DNA of 64,000 bases from Kineococcus rubinsiae (GTDB taxonomy: Bacteria > Actinomycetota > Actinomycetes > Actinomycetales > Kineococcaceae): assembly GCF_011839805.1 (NCBI RefSeq), contig NZ_VWPY01000005.1, forward strand, positions 91,693-155,692. The letters are read 5' to 3'. Of this stretch, positions 10,050-19,621 are shown one piece after another. The translations under genes and the position numbers were made by a program. The notes beneath the pieces were generated by a model. It was not told the DNA's origin, did not search any database, and was given only the letters and a program-made list of their open reading frames with translations. The first letter of the stretch is position 1. Every line of letters begins with the position of its first letter.

Positions 10050-11021
10050 GTGGCGACAGAGGATGCAAGGGCGCGCAACGCGCTGGTGGGGCTGGACGCG
10101 CCAGGCGGTGAACCGGGCGAGCAGGCAAAGAGGCCGCCGACGCCACGGCTCCGGCCCGCGCCGGTGCGGCTGCTGGTGCTGCTGGTGCTGTTCACGGCCG
10201 TCTCTGCCGTCGTGGGCGCCGTGGTCACGTCCTCCGCCGCCGGGAAGGCCGCGGGCGGTCTGCTCCTCGGCTTGGGCTGCGCGGGGGGCGCGGCAGCGCT
10301 GTACGCCGGCGCCGTGCGGGTACTGGAGCGCCGAGACGCCGCGGAGGTGAGCCTGCATCACATGCCGTCGCAGCTGGGACGCGGCCTCGTGGTGGGGCTT
10401 GGACTGTTCACGCTGACGCTTGCGGTGATCGCCGCGGCCGGTGGCTACCGCGTGACCGGGTGGGGCTCGGCCGGTGACGCTGTTGCCTCCGTCGGTGTCA
10501 TGGCTGCTGTCGCGGTGACCGAAGAGGTGCTGTTTCGGGCGGTGCTGTTCCGCGTCGCGGAGGAGCTCACGGGTACGTGGGGGGCGTTGGCCGTCTCGAG
10601 CGCGGTCTTCGGCGCGGCGCACCTGGCCAACCCGGGCGGAACGCTGTGGGGCGCGCTGGCGGTCATGGTCGAGGCCGGCTTGCTGTTGGGAGCTGCGTAC
10701 ACGCTCACGCGGAGCCTGTGGCTGCCGATCGGATTGCACTGGGGGTGGAACCTGGCCGAGGGCGGCATCTTCGGAGCCTCGGTGTCCGGGTCGGGGCACG
10801 GTCCGGCTGGTCTGCTCACCGGTCACAGCACCGGGCCCGCAGTGCTCACCGGGGGCGCCTTCGGGCCCGAAGCGAGTGTCGTCGCCGTCCTGGTGTGCAG
10901 CGCCGCGACATTCGCCCTGCTCCTCGTGGCCGTCCGTCGCGGTCGGCTGCGCTCCCGGACCCGCCGAAGCTTGCGGGGAGGGCCGTCGATGGCTCGCGCC
11001 CAGGGCACGATGGGTGCGTGA
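10050..11021 (+). CDS. CPBP-family intramembrane glutamic endopeptidase
   Basis: The 323-residue product has about eight hydrophobic segments and the Abi/CPBP signature in order: EEVLFRAVLFR (EExxxR motif), FGAAHL and HWGWNLAEG. These glutamate and histidine residues form the intramembrane active site of Rce1-like proteases. GTG at 10050 is preceded by AGGAG; an in-frame ATG far upstream at 9810 lacks a site. The stop overlaps the start of the sensor kinase by four bases, giving a protease-kinase-regulator operon. In other bacteria CPBP proteins are linked to bacteriocin immunity or processing, but no bacteriocin gene is seen here, so the substrate is unknown. Confidence 0.9.
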   Translation: MATEDARARNALVGLDAPGGEPGEQAKRPPTPRLRPAPVRLLVLLVLFTAVSAVVGAVVTSSAAGKAAGGLLLGLGCAGGAAALYAGAVRVLERRDAAEVSLHHMPSQLGRGLVVGLGLFTLTLAVIAAAGGYRVTGWGSAGDAVASVGVMAAVAVTEEVLFRAVLFRVAEELTGTWGALAVSSAVFGAAHLANPGGTLWGALAVMVEAGLLLGAAYTLTRSLWLPIGLHWGWNLAEGGIFGASVSGSGHGPAGLLTGHSTGPAVLTGGAFGPEASVVAVLVCSAATFALLLVAVRRGRLRSRTRRSLRGGPSMARAQGTMGA

Positions 11022-12214
11022 AGACGCTGACTTCGGTGCCGACGGCCGGTCCGTTGCGCCGGTGGCGGTTGCTGTCCCCTTGGGCACAGGACGGACTTCT
11101 GGGGATGGTGTTCACCGTGGCGGCCGTCGTCCCGGGGCTGCGATCCGGTGGTGTAGTGCTCGCGAACCTGCCGCCCCGGCCGCTGGATGCCCTCGCCGTG
11201 TTGCTGGTGCTCGGGCAGGGTCTCCCGCTGGCGCTGCGACGACGCGCTCCGATGATGTGCCTCACCCTGCTGTCGGTGGCCTTCGCCGTCTACCAGGCGC
11301 GCGGGTACACCTCACTGTTCACCGGGCTCGGGCTGTTCGTCGCGCTCTACAGCGCCAGCGCGCACCAAGCCCGGCACCGACGGCTCCTGATCGTGGCGGC
11401 CGTCGCGGCGTACGTCGCCCTTGCCGCCACCTTGCACGCGCTGGGCTCGCTGGCCCCGCCCGCGGACTACGCTGCGTTCTTCCTGGCGCTGGGTGGGTCG
11501 TGGGCGCTCGGGGCGTGGGTGCGGGCCCGCGCTCAGGAGGAGACCGGGCGACGTGAGCGCGAGCGGCAGGCGACCGTGCTCGCCGAGCGCGCACGCATTG
11601 CCCGGGAGCTGCACGACGTGGTCACCCATCACGTCACCGCGATGGTCGTGCAGGCCGACGCCGCCACCTACCTGACCGCCTCTCCGGAGCGGGTCACTGC
11701 GGCGCTCGACGACATCGCCGCAACCGGTCGCCGGGCGCTGGTCGAGCTACGGCACCAGTTGGGCGTCCTTGACGCCGCAGCGGGGCAACCGGAGCCGGTG
11801 TCGTCTCGCGTGCCGGCGGTGGGTGGCGTGCACGACCTCGTCGAGCACGCCGCCGCATCCGGGCAATCAGTGCGGCTCATCGAGCACGGGCGGGCCGGGT
11901 CGCTGAGCGACGGGGTCGCGCTGGCGGTGTACCGGGTGGTGCAGGAGTCGCTGACCAACGCACTCAAGCACGCGCCGTCTCAACCGGTCACGATCGCGCT
12001 GCGCTATGAGGACGCGACGGTCGGCGTCGAGGTCACGAGCGCTGCGCCTGCCACCGGCGCGTTGCCCGGTCCCGACCGGCTGCCGACCGGTCCGGGGCGA
12101 GGGCTGACTGGATTGCGGGAGCGGGTGCTTGCGCTCGACGGTCACCTGCAGACCGGTCCCGGCCCGGACGGCAGCTTCCGGGTCTGCGCCTCGATCCCCA
12201 CGGCGGCGTCGTGA
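11018..12214 (+). CDS. NarL-type sensor histidine kinase (HisKA_3)
   Basis: The 398-residue product has four or five N-terminal membrane segments (to about residue 165), then a HisKA_3 dimerisation domain with ERARIARELHDVVTHHV, the phospho-acceptor being His199. A HATPase_c domain follows, with the N box VVQESLTNALKHA and G box GRGLTGLRERV. This architecture is typical of actinobacterial kinases partnering with NarL/LuxR regulators. The GTG start overlaps the CPBP stop, and the stop overlaps the response regulator start, so all three are translationally coupled. There is no extracellular sensor domain of any size, which suggests sensing within the membrane. Confidence 0.92.
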   Translation: MKTLTSVPTAGPLRRWRLLSPWAQDGLLGMVFTVAAVVPGLRSGGVVLANLPPRPLDALAVLLVLGQGLPLALRRRAPMMCLTLLSVAFAVYQARGYTSLFTGLGLFVALYSASAHQARHRRLLIVAAVAAYVALAATLHALGSLAPPADYAAFFLALGGSWALGAWVRARAQEETGRRERERQATVLAERARIARELHDVVTHHVTAMVVQADAATYLTASPERVTAALDDIAATGRRALVELRHQLGVLDAAAGQPEPVSSRVPAVGGVHDLVEHAAASGQSVRLIEHGRAGSLSDGVALAVYRVVQESLTNALKHAPSQPVTIALRYEDATVGVEVTSAAPATGALPGPDRLPTGPGRGLTGLRERVLALDGHLQTGPGPDGSFRVCASIPTAAS

Positions 12215-12909
12215 GCATGAGTACGCCGCAGCCCGCCCGCGACCTGGTCCGGGTGCTGGTTGCCGACGATCAGGCGCTGATCCGCACCGGCTTCGCCACG
12301 ATCCTCGATGCTCAGGAGGGTCTTGAGGTCGTCGGGGAGGCCGGCGACGGAGGCGCCGCGATCGATCTCGCACGCCGCCTGCGTCCAGACGTCGTGGTGA
12401 TGGACATTCGGATGCCGGTCTTGGACGGCATCGAGGCCACGCGGGTGCTGGCCGGGCCGTACGTGCTGGATCCCGTGAAGGTGCTGGTGGTGACCACCTT
12501 CAACCTCGACGTGTACGTCTACGACGCGCTGCGGGCTGGCGCTAGCGGGTTCCTGCTCAAGGACGCCCGGCCGGCCGAGCTGATCGCCGCAGTGCGCACC
12601 GTGGCCGCCGGCGACGCCCTGCTCGCCCCCGCCGTCACCCGTGCCCTCATCGGCCGGCACGCGACCCGGTTGCGCACGCCGGTGCCGGAGGGCTCCCCGG
12701 GCACCGGCTCGCTGACGCCGCGGGAGGTCGAGGTCTTGCGTCTGGTGGCAGTCGGTCGGTCTAACGCGGAGATCGCCTCGGACCTGTTCCTGAGCTATGA
12801 GACGGTCAAGACCCACGTCTCGCGCATCCTCACGAAGCTCGGCTTGCGCGACCGCGTGCAGGCCGTCGTTCATGCTTACCGCACTGGGCTGATTTCCACC
12901 GACACCTGA
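12211..12909 (+). CDS. NarL/LuxR-family response regulator
   Basis: The 232-residue product has a receiver domain with acidic pocket VADDQ and phospho-acceptor Asp65 in VVMDIRMPVLDG, then a LuxR HTH (about residues 168-222, LTPREVEVLRLVAVGRSNAE and YETVKTHVSRILTKLG). It is the cognate partner of the kinase at 11018, whose stop overlaps this start by four bases. An ATG two codons downstream is an alternative start. Its targets are not evident, but autoregulation of the CPBP operon is plausible. Confidence 0.92.
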   Translation: MSMSTPQPARDLVRVLVADDQALIRTGFATILDAQEGLEVVGEAGDGGAAIDLARRLRPDVVVMDIRMPVLDGIEATRVLAGPYVLDPVKVLVVTTFNLDVYVYDALRAGASGFLLKDARPAELIAAVRTVAAGDALLAPAVTRALIGRHATRLRTPVPEGSPGTGSLTPREVEVLRLVAVGRSNAEIASDLFLSYETVKTHVSRILTKLGLRDRVQAVVHAYRTGLISTDT

Positions 12910-13182
12910 TCCTCACCCCGACACGCCACCACCATCCCACTGATGATCGTCATCCTCCTCAGCGCACGAGCCGGTGCAGCCTTGCGCCAGGCGTCGCCGC
13001 GCACGCGGTAGCCGAGTGATGGTGGGGGCGCGGCATAGATGCCCAGCACGATCCGTCACGAGCACCGCGCCATCCCAGAGGCTGAGGGGAGACGTCCAAG
13101 AAGCCATCTCGTGGGTTGATGCCTCCGGCGCCGTCGAGGACCTGAACTGGCCTACCAACAACAGGTCTGTCCGGAGGAACTC

Positions 13183-13685
13183 GTGCCCTACACCACTGAC
13201 GACACCGCGCCCACTGCTTTGATCCCGGGCAACCCTCGACATGCAGCTGTTGTGATCGTTGGGGCCATCGCAGTCGTCGCGGCCATCGGCATCGGCGGCC
13301 GTCTCCTGCTGGACACGCTTTTGGATGAGTATTACACCAAGCACTACCACTACGCACAGTGTCCGAAGCGCCAACGCGCGGAGAGGCGACCAGCTTCCTG
13401 CCGACCTGGGTCCCCACCGACGCCCGCAGCATCTCCTTGGTCTCCGACACCCGCGGCAGGGGCAAGACGGTCCAGCTGAGCACCGCGGAATCGGGAGTGC
13501 GGGGCGACTGCACGCTGACGGCGGCGCCGAGCACCGACCCATTCTTCTCGATGCAGCTGCCGGCAGAGGTTCGCACCGCCCCAGGCCTGCGCTGCCTGGA
13601 CGGATGGTTTGTGGCCCAGCAGGGCACCCACCTCTACGCCTGGACCGTCGCCGCCGAACGCGAGGGCGGAGGCTTGCTCAACTAG
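13183..13685 (+). pseudogene. Membrane-anchored hypothetical protein split by a frameshift
   Basis: Two frames together read as one protein. The first (GTG at 13183, preceded by GGAGG) gives a cytoplasmic N-terminus, a transmembrane helix AAVVIVGAIAVVAAIGIG and DEYYTKHYHYAQ, then changes into an arginine/proline-rich frame. The second frame continues from about 13359 with SEAPTRGEATSFLPTWVP and runs to a TAG at 13685, with two cysteines about 27 residues apart that could form a disulfide in an exported domain. The frames differ by two bases mod 3 near 13355. No homopolymer explains the shift. It is either a recent pseudogene or a sequencing error. Function unknown. Confidence 0.6.
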
Positions 13686-14217
13686 ATGTCTCGTGTAGAA
13701 CACCCACCGCCGGGCGGGGGTCGTGGTGGTCGTGGCGGGATCTTCAAACAGGGCCACGACGATCCCGCCCACACTGCGCTCTGCGCGACAGCTGCCGTTT
13801 CGACTTCGCCTCGGGAGCGGCGATGGCCGCCAGCGCCAGGTGAGTGCGAGCTCCTCCTCGTGCAGGTCGTGACCAGCGCCCCGACTGGCACGACATGCAA
13901 CGCTGTAGGCCTGACTGCTCCAACGGCCCACCCCCTCGGCACAGCAGGGACCTAACAGGTCCGATCCGAGGACGTCTCCCGTTAGACCGCTGTGAAGGGC
14001 AACACCTTCGCTCGTTCTCTCGCGGGCCTCTCATGGGTAGTGCCGCCGGGGGCCGTCGCACCACGACGCAGGAGTAGACACGCGCAGTAATGTGTCTAGT
14101 ATCCGCAAAGACGCGCTTTAGCTGTCGCCTTCAACAACCGATGCATCCACCGGTCCTCCCAACCAGTGGAGGCCACCCTCGCGCACCCTTGCGAGGAGCC
14201 AGCCTGGAGGAGCACTC
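13686..14217. other. Intergenic region with a hairpin near its start
   Basis: About 530 bases without a convincing gene. At 13734-13769 there is an inverted repeat with nine-base arms (GGCGGGATC and GATCCCGCC) separated by 18 bases, suitably placed to terminate transcription from the preceding gene. The last 20 bases hold GGAGGAG, the ribosome binding site for the gene at 14218. Confidence 0.5.
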
Positions 14218-16575
14218 GTGAGCACCATCGAGCAGATCATCGCCGACGACTCGCTGCACAGTGTCTTCCAACCGATCATCGACCTGGACAGCGGCGCCGT
14301 CGTCGCCTACGAAGCTCTCGCCCGGGGACCGCTAGGCCCGCTGAGTGGGCCGAACGAGATGTTCGCCGCCGCACGCCGAGCCGGTCTCCTCGCCGTCCTG
14401 GACCGCGCATGCCGCGCCGCAGCCTTCCGCGGCGCCCTCGCGCACGGCCTGCTGGCGCCCTTGACGCTGTTCGTGAACGTTGAGCCGGGAGTCCTGGACA
14501 CTGCCCCCGTCGATGACCTGCTGGCCCTGGCTGACAGCGCCCCCGGGCAATTGCAGATCGTGCTCGAAATCACCGAACGGGCGCTGGCCACACGGCCAGC
14601 TGAACTGCTGCGCACCGTCGAGCGAGTACGCGGCCTGGGCTGGGGCGTTGCGCTGGACGACGTCGGTGCCGACGCTGCCTCCCTCGCCTTCATGCCGCTG
14701 CTACGCCCCGATGTCGTCAAGCTCGACCTCAGACTCGTGCAAGAGCGGCCCTCCCCCGTCATCGCTGAGATCATGAACGCCGTCAACGCCTACGCCGAGC
14801 GCACCGGAGCACTGGTGCTCGCCGAAGGCATCGAGACCCAACAGCACCTCACGGTGGCCCGTGCTCTCGGCGCACGCCTCGGACAAGGATGGTTCTTCGC
14901 TCGCCCCGCCGCAGCACCCGCCTTGCAGTACCCGGTGGCGCCCTTGCACCTGCCCGTGGCACCCACCGCCGCCACTGTCGCCCCCTCGCCCTTTAACAGC
15001 CTGCCAGTCGGCACCTCGCTACGCCGCGCTCCCAAAAGATTGCTGGTCGAGCTTAGCAAGCAGTTGGAGCGTCAGGCGATGCGCTTGGGAGAGACGTGCG
15101 TCCTTGCCGCCACTTTCCAGGAAGCACGGCATCTGACGCCGGCGACGGCACTGCGCTACCGCGATCTGGTGGCGCGCATTGGCTTCGTCTGCGTCCTGGG
15201 CGAAGACCTGCCCATCGAGCCCATCCCGGGTGTGCGTGGCGCTGCCCTCGCCCCCGACGACCCCGTCCGCGGGGAGTGGGACGTCGTCGTGGTCAGCCCA
15301 CACTTCAGCGCCGCACTGCTGGCCCGTGACCTGGGTGATGACGGGCCCGACATGGACCGCATGTTCGAATACGCCCTCACCTACCGTCATGACATCGTCG
15401 TGGGCGCCGCGCACAGTCTCCTCTCGCGCGTTGTGCCCACTCTCGATCCAGCCCTCGATCCGGCATCGCACAACGCGGACGAAGGCGCAAGCCGCTCGGT
15501 GGGCGACCTCGAGGTTCCGGCAGCATCGAACCTGCAGCCTGAACGCGGCCCGCGAGCACCCGCCACCTCGCTGACGCCCCCGTTGCCGTTCTCCTCGCAA
15601 CTACCTACCGGCTGGCAGGTGAGCCCCGTGTCGGAGGCTCTGCTGCGCCGTGCGCTGGCCGCCTCCACCAGCGGCATCACCATCGCCGACCTCCGCCAGC
15701 CTGACCAACCACTGATCTATGTCAACCGGGCGTTCGAGCAGCTGGTCGGACACCGCTCCGAGGAGCTGCTCGGGCGCAACTGCCGTTTCGCGCAAGGACC
15801 CGACACCGACCACGACACAGTCAGCCGGCTGCGAGCAGCCATCGCAGAGGGCCGAGAGGTCCGCGAGAGGCTGCTGAACTATCGCGGTCTCGATCGCACA
15901 CCGTGGTGGAACGAGATCTACATGGCTCCCGTCGCCGATGAGCACGGCGCCATCGTGCAGTACATCGGCGTGCAGAACGACGTCACCGCGCACGTCCAGG
16001 CCGAACGCGCCCTCGTCCAAGAACGCGACCGCGCCCGCTCCTACCTGGCTCGCCTTGAGGACCTCGCCTACACCGACTTCCTCACCGGACTGGCCAACCG
16101 ACGCCGCTTCGAAGAGAGCGTCGATTCGAGTCTGCGGGAGGCCGAAGGCAACGGTAGCGTCCTGGCCCTGCTCTTCGTTGACCTCAACGGCTTCAAGTCC
16201 GTCAACGACAGTCTGGGGCACGCCGCTGGTGATGACCTGCTCGTGCAAGTCGCCCAGCGCATCAAAACCGGGATCCGACGAAGCGACCTCGCGGCCCGCC
16301 TCGGAGGCGATGAGTTCCTCATCGCGCTGAGTGGGTTGGACCCCAACGACGCGCGCCCGCACGCAGACCGCATCGCGCAGCAGCTGCGTGACGCCATCTC
16401 AGCTCCGTGCCAGCTCGGCGAGGCACTTGTCAGCGTCAGTATCAGTGCCAGCATCGGCGTCGCCATATTCCCCGATACCGATGCCGACCCAGGCGACAGC
16501 CACACAGGCGGCGACTTCCGCTCACTGTTGCACCGCGCTGACATGCAGATGTACGCCGCCAAACACGGCAGGTGA
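14218..16575 (+). CDS. EAL-DICT-LOV-GGDEF cyclic-di-GMP photosensor protein
   Basis: The 785-residue soluble protein has an N-terminal EAL domain (about 1-240; YEALARG, EITERAL, VLAEGIET, with DDVGAD in place of DDFGTG), a DICT-like sensory domain (about 265-415), a LOV-type PAS domain (about 478-592) and a C-terminal GGDEF domain (about 615-785). The LOV core has GRNCRFAQGPDTD, with the flavin-adduct cysteine at residue 522, and LLNYR for flavin contacts. The GGDEF motif LGGDEF (near residue 696) is preceded by RRSD, a candidate RxxD inhibitory site. Blue light probably adjusts c-di-GMP turnover, but this is inference. Leu to Ala after NCRF is a variant of the usual LOV consensus. GTG has a strong GGAGGAG site. 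Confidence 0.9.
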   Translation: MSTIEQIIADDSLHSVFQPIIDLDSGAVVAYEALARGPLGPLSGPNEMFAAARRAGLLAVLDRACRAAAFRGALAHGLLAPLTLFVNVEPGVLDTAPVDDLLALADSAPGQLQIVLEITERALATRPAELLRTVERVRGLGWGVALDDVGADAASLAFMPLLRPDVVKLDLRLVQERPSPVIAEIMNAVNAYAERTGALVLAEGIETQQHLTVARALGARLGQGWFFARPAAAPALQYPVAPLHLPVAPTAATVAPSPFNSLPVGTSLRRAPKRLLVELSKQLERQAMRLGETCVLAATFQEARHLTPATALRYRDLVARIGFVCVLGEDLPIEPIPGVRGAALAPDDPVRGEWDVVVVSPHFSAALLARDLGDDGPDMDRMFEYALTYRHDIVVGAAHSLLSRVVPTLDPALDPASHNADEGASRSVGDLEVPAASNLQPERGPRAPATSLTPPLPFSSQLPTGWQVSPVSEALLRRALAASTSGITIADLRQPDQPLIYVNRAFEQLVGHRSEELLGRNCRFAQGPDTDHDTVSRLRAAIAEGREVRERLLNYRGLDRTPWWNEIYMAPVADEHGAIVQYIGVQNDVTAHVQAERALVQERDRARSYLARLEDLAYTDFLTGLANRRRFEESVDSSLREAEGNGSVLALLFVDLNGFKSVNDSLGHAAGDDLLVQVAQRIKTGIRRSDLAARLGGDEFLIALSGLDPNDARPHADRIAQQLRDAISAPCQLGEALVSVSISASIGVAIFPDTDADPGDSHTGGDFRSLLHRADMQMYAAKHGR

Positions 16576-17062
16576 GGTCATCAGGCAGCGCTCACGCAGC
16601 TCTGGCCCTCCTGCAACGACGTCCGCGACACGACCGTACGCGAGAGCGCAGCACCACGGCTCCCCGATACGTTCGATGAGCGGACCGACACCAGCGCTTG
16701 CGACGGTGTCACAGCTCGCTTCATGAGCGCTTACACGACCTCGGGATACTCGATCGTTGTTTCAAGGTGAGCGCGGCTCATGCACCCCCACCGACTGAGA
16801 TCGAATTGCGCAAGCCATGAACCACGCCGGACGAACTGCGGCGACGTATCGGGCGCGCTTCGGTGCCGTCTCAACAATCGATCCGTGGACATGGTCGATC
16901 AGCCACGGCCGAGTGCCCGACACGCCCAGTGGCCTTCCGCCACACTTGACTGGTTGGCTCGCTCAAGACTGTGGGGCGCGGCGCATCTGACATGGAGTCG
17001 ACGCGCGCTGGTCGCCTGGATTGCGACGCTCATCACCCGCAGAAACCCACATGCTCAAGACG
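16576..17062. other. Intergenic region between convergent genes
   Basis: About 490 bases lying between two genes that point at each other. No recognisable gene or strong hairpin was found; open frames here lack sites and family features. Confidence 0.45.
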
Positions 17063-17281
17063 TCAGGGCTCAGATCCTCCCAGGAGGATCTTCACAGCCG
17101 CCGCAGTGCTGCTGACACCGAGCAGCCGCCGGATTCGCAAAAGCTGCAGCGCGACCTCATCGAGGCTCACGTGGAGTTCCCGCGCCGCTTCAAGCGCAGA
17201 GCTACCCGAGCTGATCAACAGCAGTAGTTGACGATCGCGGTTGCTCAGTGCCGCGATCGAGAGTTCCGGATCCTCGGTCAC
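17063..17281 (-). CDS. Small LuxR/sigma-region-4-like helix-turn-helix protein
   Basis: The 72-residue product is almost entirely one HTH: LSNRDRQLLLLISSGSSALE, AARELHVSLDEV and LQLLRIRRLLGVSSTAAAV follow the LuxR pattern, in which a helix senses, a turn follows, and the recognition helix precedes a dimerisation helix. There is no receiver or other sensor domain. It lies 59 bases downstream of the GAF-ANTAR gene on the same strand and could be cotranscribed. It probably binds DNA as a dimer; its targets are unknown. Confidence 0.65.
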   Translation of the reverse strand: MTEDPELSIAALSNRDRQLLLLISSGSSALEAARELHVSLDEVALQLLRIRRLLGVSSTAAAVKILLGGSEP

Positions 17282-17340
17282 TCAGTCACCTTTCCGCTCT
17301 GATGGCAACGAAGCATCTAGCTTGCGTGCGAACTGGCCGG

Positions 17341-18090
17341 TCACGACAGGTTGAGGCTGTCGCCCCGCTCGGCGGAAGACACGATGTCGACCGCGAGATC
17401 GCGCACCTTCCGGTTGCTCTTGTTCGACTCGAGGACGAGCACCTGAAACGCTGCATCAGCGTCGCAGCGCACGGCGCTCATGACGACGCCCTTCGCTTGG
17501 TCGATGACCGATCGAGACTCCATCGTGGCCACAAGTCGGTTCACGTACTGTTCGCGCTGAGCGAAGAGCGCTGCGTTGGCGACGGCAACGCCGGCGTAAA
17601 CGGCGAAGGACGCCGCGACCGCCTCTGCTTCGCGGCTCACGGGCTCATCCCGGCGAAGCCGGTAAAGGCCTATCGCGCCCGAGAACCGGCTCGGCATGGG
17701 CAGAGGCATCGCCAGCAAACTGGTGACCCCTTGGCGGCGGGCGAGCGCAGCGAAGGACGGGTAGAGGTCATCGCAGGCGGTGTCGTCGCTGCGGATAGGC
17801 ACACCGGATGTGGCCGCTCCCACGCAAGGGCCGAAGCCGGCCTCGTATTGCCATTCGTCGAGCGCGACCGCCAGGGAGCCGCTGAAGGCCGAGATGCGGG
17901 TGGCATCGCTCTCGAGGGTGATGGAGACCTCGTCGACGCCGGGGATGGTCACTCTGGCAAGCCGGGCCACCTCGTGAAGTACTGCGGTCAACGACCGCTC
18001 CCCCAGCAGGATCCTCGCGAGATCGCGAAGGGCAGAGAAGTGGACAGCCGCATGTGTCCCGAGTTCGCCTTCAGGAGATGTGGCGGGCAT
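17341..18090 (-). CDS. GAF-ANTAR transcription antitermination regulator
   Basis: The 249-residue protein has an N-terminal GAF domain (about 20-165, GFGPCVGAATSGVPI) and a C-terminal ANTAR domain (about 175-235, ATMESRSVIDQAKGVVM with the alanine-rich helix and KVRDLAVDIV). ANTAR domains bind paired hairpins in mRNA leaders and prevent termination; the GAF domain supplies the signal. ATG at 18090 is preceded by AGGAAGGA; upstream in-frame codons lack a site. Located just before the stress island, it may regulate it, but no ANTAR-type double hairpin was identified. Confidence 0.88.
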   Translation of the reverse strand: MPATSPEGELGTHAAVHFSALRDLARILLGERSLTAVLHEVARLARVTIPGVDEVSITLESDATRISAFSGSLAVALDEWQYEAGFGPCVGAATSGVPIRSDDTACDDLYPSFAALARRQGVTSLLAMPLPMPSRFSGAIGLYRLRRDEPVSREAEAVAASFAVYAGVAVANAALFAQREQYVNRLVATMESRSVIDQAKGVVMSAVRCDADAAFQVLVLESNKSNRKVRDLAVDIVSSAERGDSLNLS

Positions 18091-18355
18091 GGAAATCCTT
18101 CCTGTGACAAGCTGAACAGCGCTCCACTGCAATCCGGCCATCTACGGGTAGCAGCGCAGTCCGTCAGCTCTTGAGCTCAAATCCGTTGAACGCGAGTCGT
18201 TGGGAGGGTGGTCAACATCCGCGCTGCCTCAGTCGTGTCCTGGTGCGACGATCAGCGTCCGGGCCGCTCACGTGCAGCGTCCCCGAGGTGAGTCGCTCCT
18301 CGATGCTGCACGTGCGTGGCTGGCGCTCAGGGCTGGGCGTCGTGCTTATGGTCGG

Positions 18356-19108
18356 TCAGCGACCGAGGCCTGCGCGGTCCACGCGGCGGTGGAACCGCAT
18401 GCCGGCGAGGCCGCCGAGCACGGCCCCGAGGAGGGCGACGAGCAGGGCCGCGACCACCGTGATGATCGAGCCGGACGTCAGCGAACCCTCGTCGACCGGG
18501 ATGCGCGGGAAGCTGTTCAGCTGGCCGAGCACGTTGTACTTCGAGCCGGCCACCGCGACGAGGATCGCGACCACGACGGCGATGACGATGGCCCACAACC
18601 ACACGGCCACCCCCTGCTTCGCGCCGTTGAAGCGCGCCATCCGGCCCGCGACGTAGCCGCCGCAGAAGTAGGCGACGAGCAGGACGACGAGGAGGGCGAT
18701 CGCGCCGGCGATGCCGATGGTGCCGGCGTTGCCGCTCGCCTGGTTCTGGGCGCCGGACAGCGCCGCGTCGAGGCTGCCGCTGTTGGCGAGGCCCACGGCC
18801 GTCCCCGTGGCCGCGAGCAGCGCGGTCAGCAGGACCGCGGTCCCCGTGGCGGTGAGCCAGCCGAAGAACGCGGAACCCACCTTGACGCCGCCGTGGGCGT
18901 CCTTCTCGCGCTCGACGACCGCCTTGCGATCCATGTCCTGCCCGCCGGGTGCGGTACCGGGGTGGTTGTCACGCGCGGACGAGTCGTCCTGGTGCGCGGA
19001 CCGGTCGTCGCGGTGTGCGGACCAGTCGTCGTTCTTCGCGGACCGGTTGTCGTGGCCGAACCCGCTACCAGCCGCGTGGGCGCCGTCTGAACCGGTGGGT
19101 GTGCTCAT
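18356..19108 (-). CDS. Hydrophilic-N-terminus four-helix membrane protein (TIGR04086/YrzE-like)
   Basis: The 250-residue protein has a charged, low-complexity N-terminal 75 residues rich in Asp, His and Ser (repeated DDxSAHxDD), then four membrane helices: FGWLTATGTAVLLTALLAA, IGIAGAIALLVVLLVAYFCG, VWLWAIVIAVVVAILVAVAG and IITVVAALLVALLGAVLGG. This resembles TIGR04086/YrzE-type membrane proteins near stress genes. The ATG at 19108 is preceded by AGGAG. A rho-independent hairpin at 19140-19175 separates it from the DUF2382 pair upstream, so it probably has its own promoter or depends on readthrough. Function unknown. Confidence 0.7.
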   Translation of the reverse strand: MSTPTGSDGAHAAGSGFGHDNRSAKNDDWSAHRDDRSAHQDDSSARDNHPGTAPGGQDMDRKAVVEREKDAHGGVKVGSAFFGWLTATGTAVLLTALLAATGTAVGLANSGSLDAALSGAQNQASGNAGTIGIAGAIALLVVLLVAYFCGGYVAGRMARFNGAKQGVAVWLWAIVIAVVVAILVAVAGSKYNVLGQLNSFPRIPVDEGSLTSGSIITVVAALLVALLGAVLGGLAGMRFHRRVDRAGLGR

Positions 19109-19139
19109 GACTACTCCTGAAGTCGGGGGGATAGAACGG

Positions 19140-19175
19140 GCGAGCACCCCGGACGGTGGCGTCCGGGGTGCTCGC
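19140..19175 (-). terminator. Hairpin terminator after the DUF2382 operon
   Basis: Perfect inverted repeat with 15-base arms (GCGAGCACCCCGGAC and its complement) and a six-base loop. It lies 29 bases past the DUF2382 gene stop and upstream of the membrane protein gene on the same strand. No long U tract follows, as is common in actinobacteria. Confidence 0.8.
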
Positions 19176-19203
19176 GACCTCTGCGCTTCGGTGGCGCGAA
19201 GGA

Positions 19204-19608
19204 CTAGCTACGCCGCTGCGCAGCGGATTCATCGGTGACCGTGACGCTGGCGTGCTCGGTCCGGAGCTCGGTGCGCAGGACCTCCTCGCCGTACACCGTC
19301 TCGACCGAGACGGTCACGCGCTCGTAGGCCTGCGTGCTCACCGAGACGACCGGGACCTCCTCGTGCAGGACCATGACGAACTCCTCCGCCGGCGCCTGCC
19401 GGGGCAGGGGCCCCGACGAGTCGAGCGGTTCGCGGGTGATGACGAGCTCCTCGCGGCGCAGGGGGACCTGCACGGTGCGGAGCTCCTCCACGATGCGCTT
19501 GGAGATCCGCACCCGCTCGGCCGGAACCCGTCGGATCTCCACCGAGAGCTGCTCGGCGGAGAGGACGACCTCGGCGGTGCCCGGCGTGCTGTCTGCTCGC
19601 GGGCTCAC
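19204..19608 (-). CDS. DUF2382 (YsnF/AvaK-type) stress protein
   Basis: The 134-residue product contains repeated amphipathic beta elements with alternating Val/Glu/Arg patterns (LSVEIRRVPAERVRISKRIV, VQVPLRREELVITREPL, VVSVSTQAYERVTVSVETV) characteristic of DUF2382. Members are induced by general stress in many bacteria; biochemical function is unknown. It begins 13 bases after the PRC-barrel/DUF2382 gene and forms an operon with it. Confidence 0.82.
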   Translation of the reverse strand: MSPRADSTPGTAEVVLSAEQLSVEIRRVPAERVRISKRIVEELRTVQVPLRREELVITREPLDSSGPLPRQAPAEEFVMVLHEEVPVVSVSTQAYERVTVSVETVYGEEVLRTELRTEHASVTVTDESAAQRRS

Positions 19609-19621
19609 GAGGACGGCCTGG

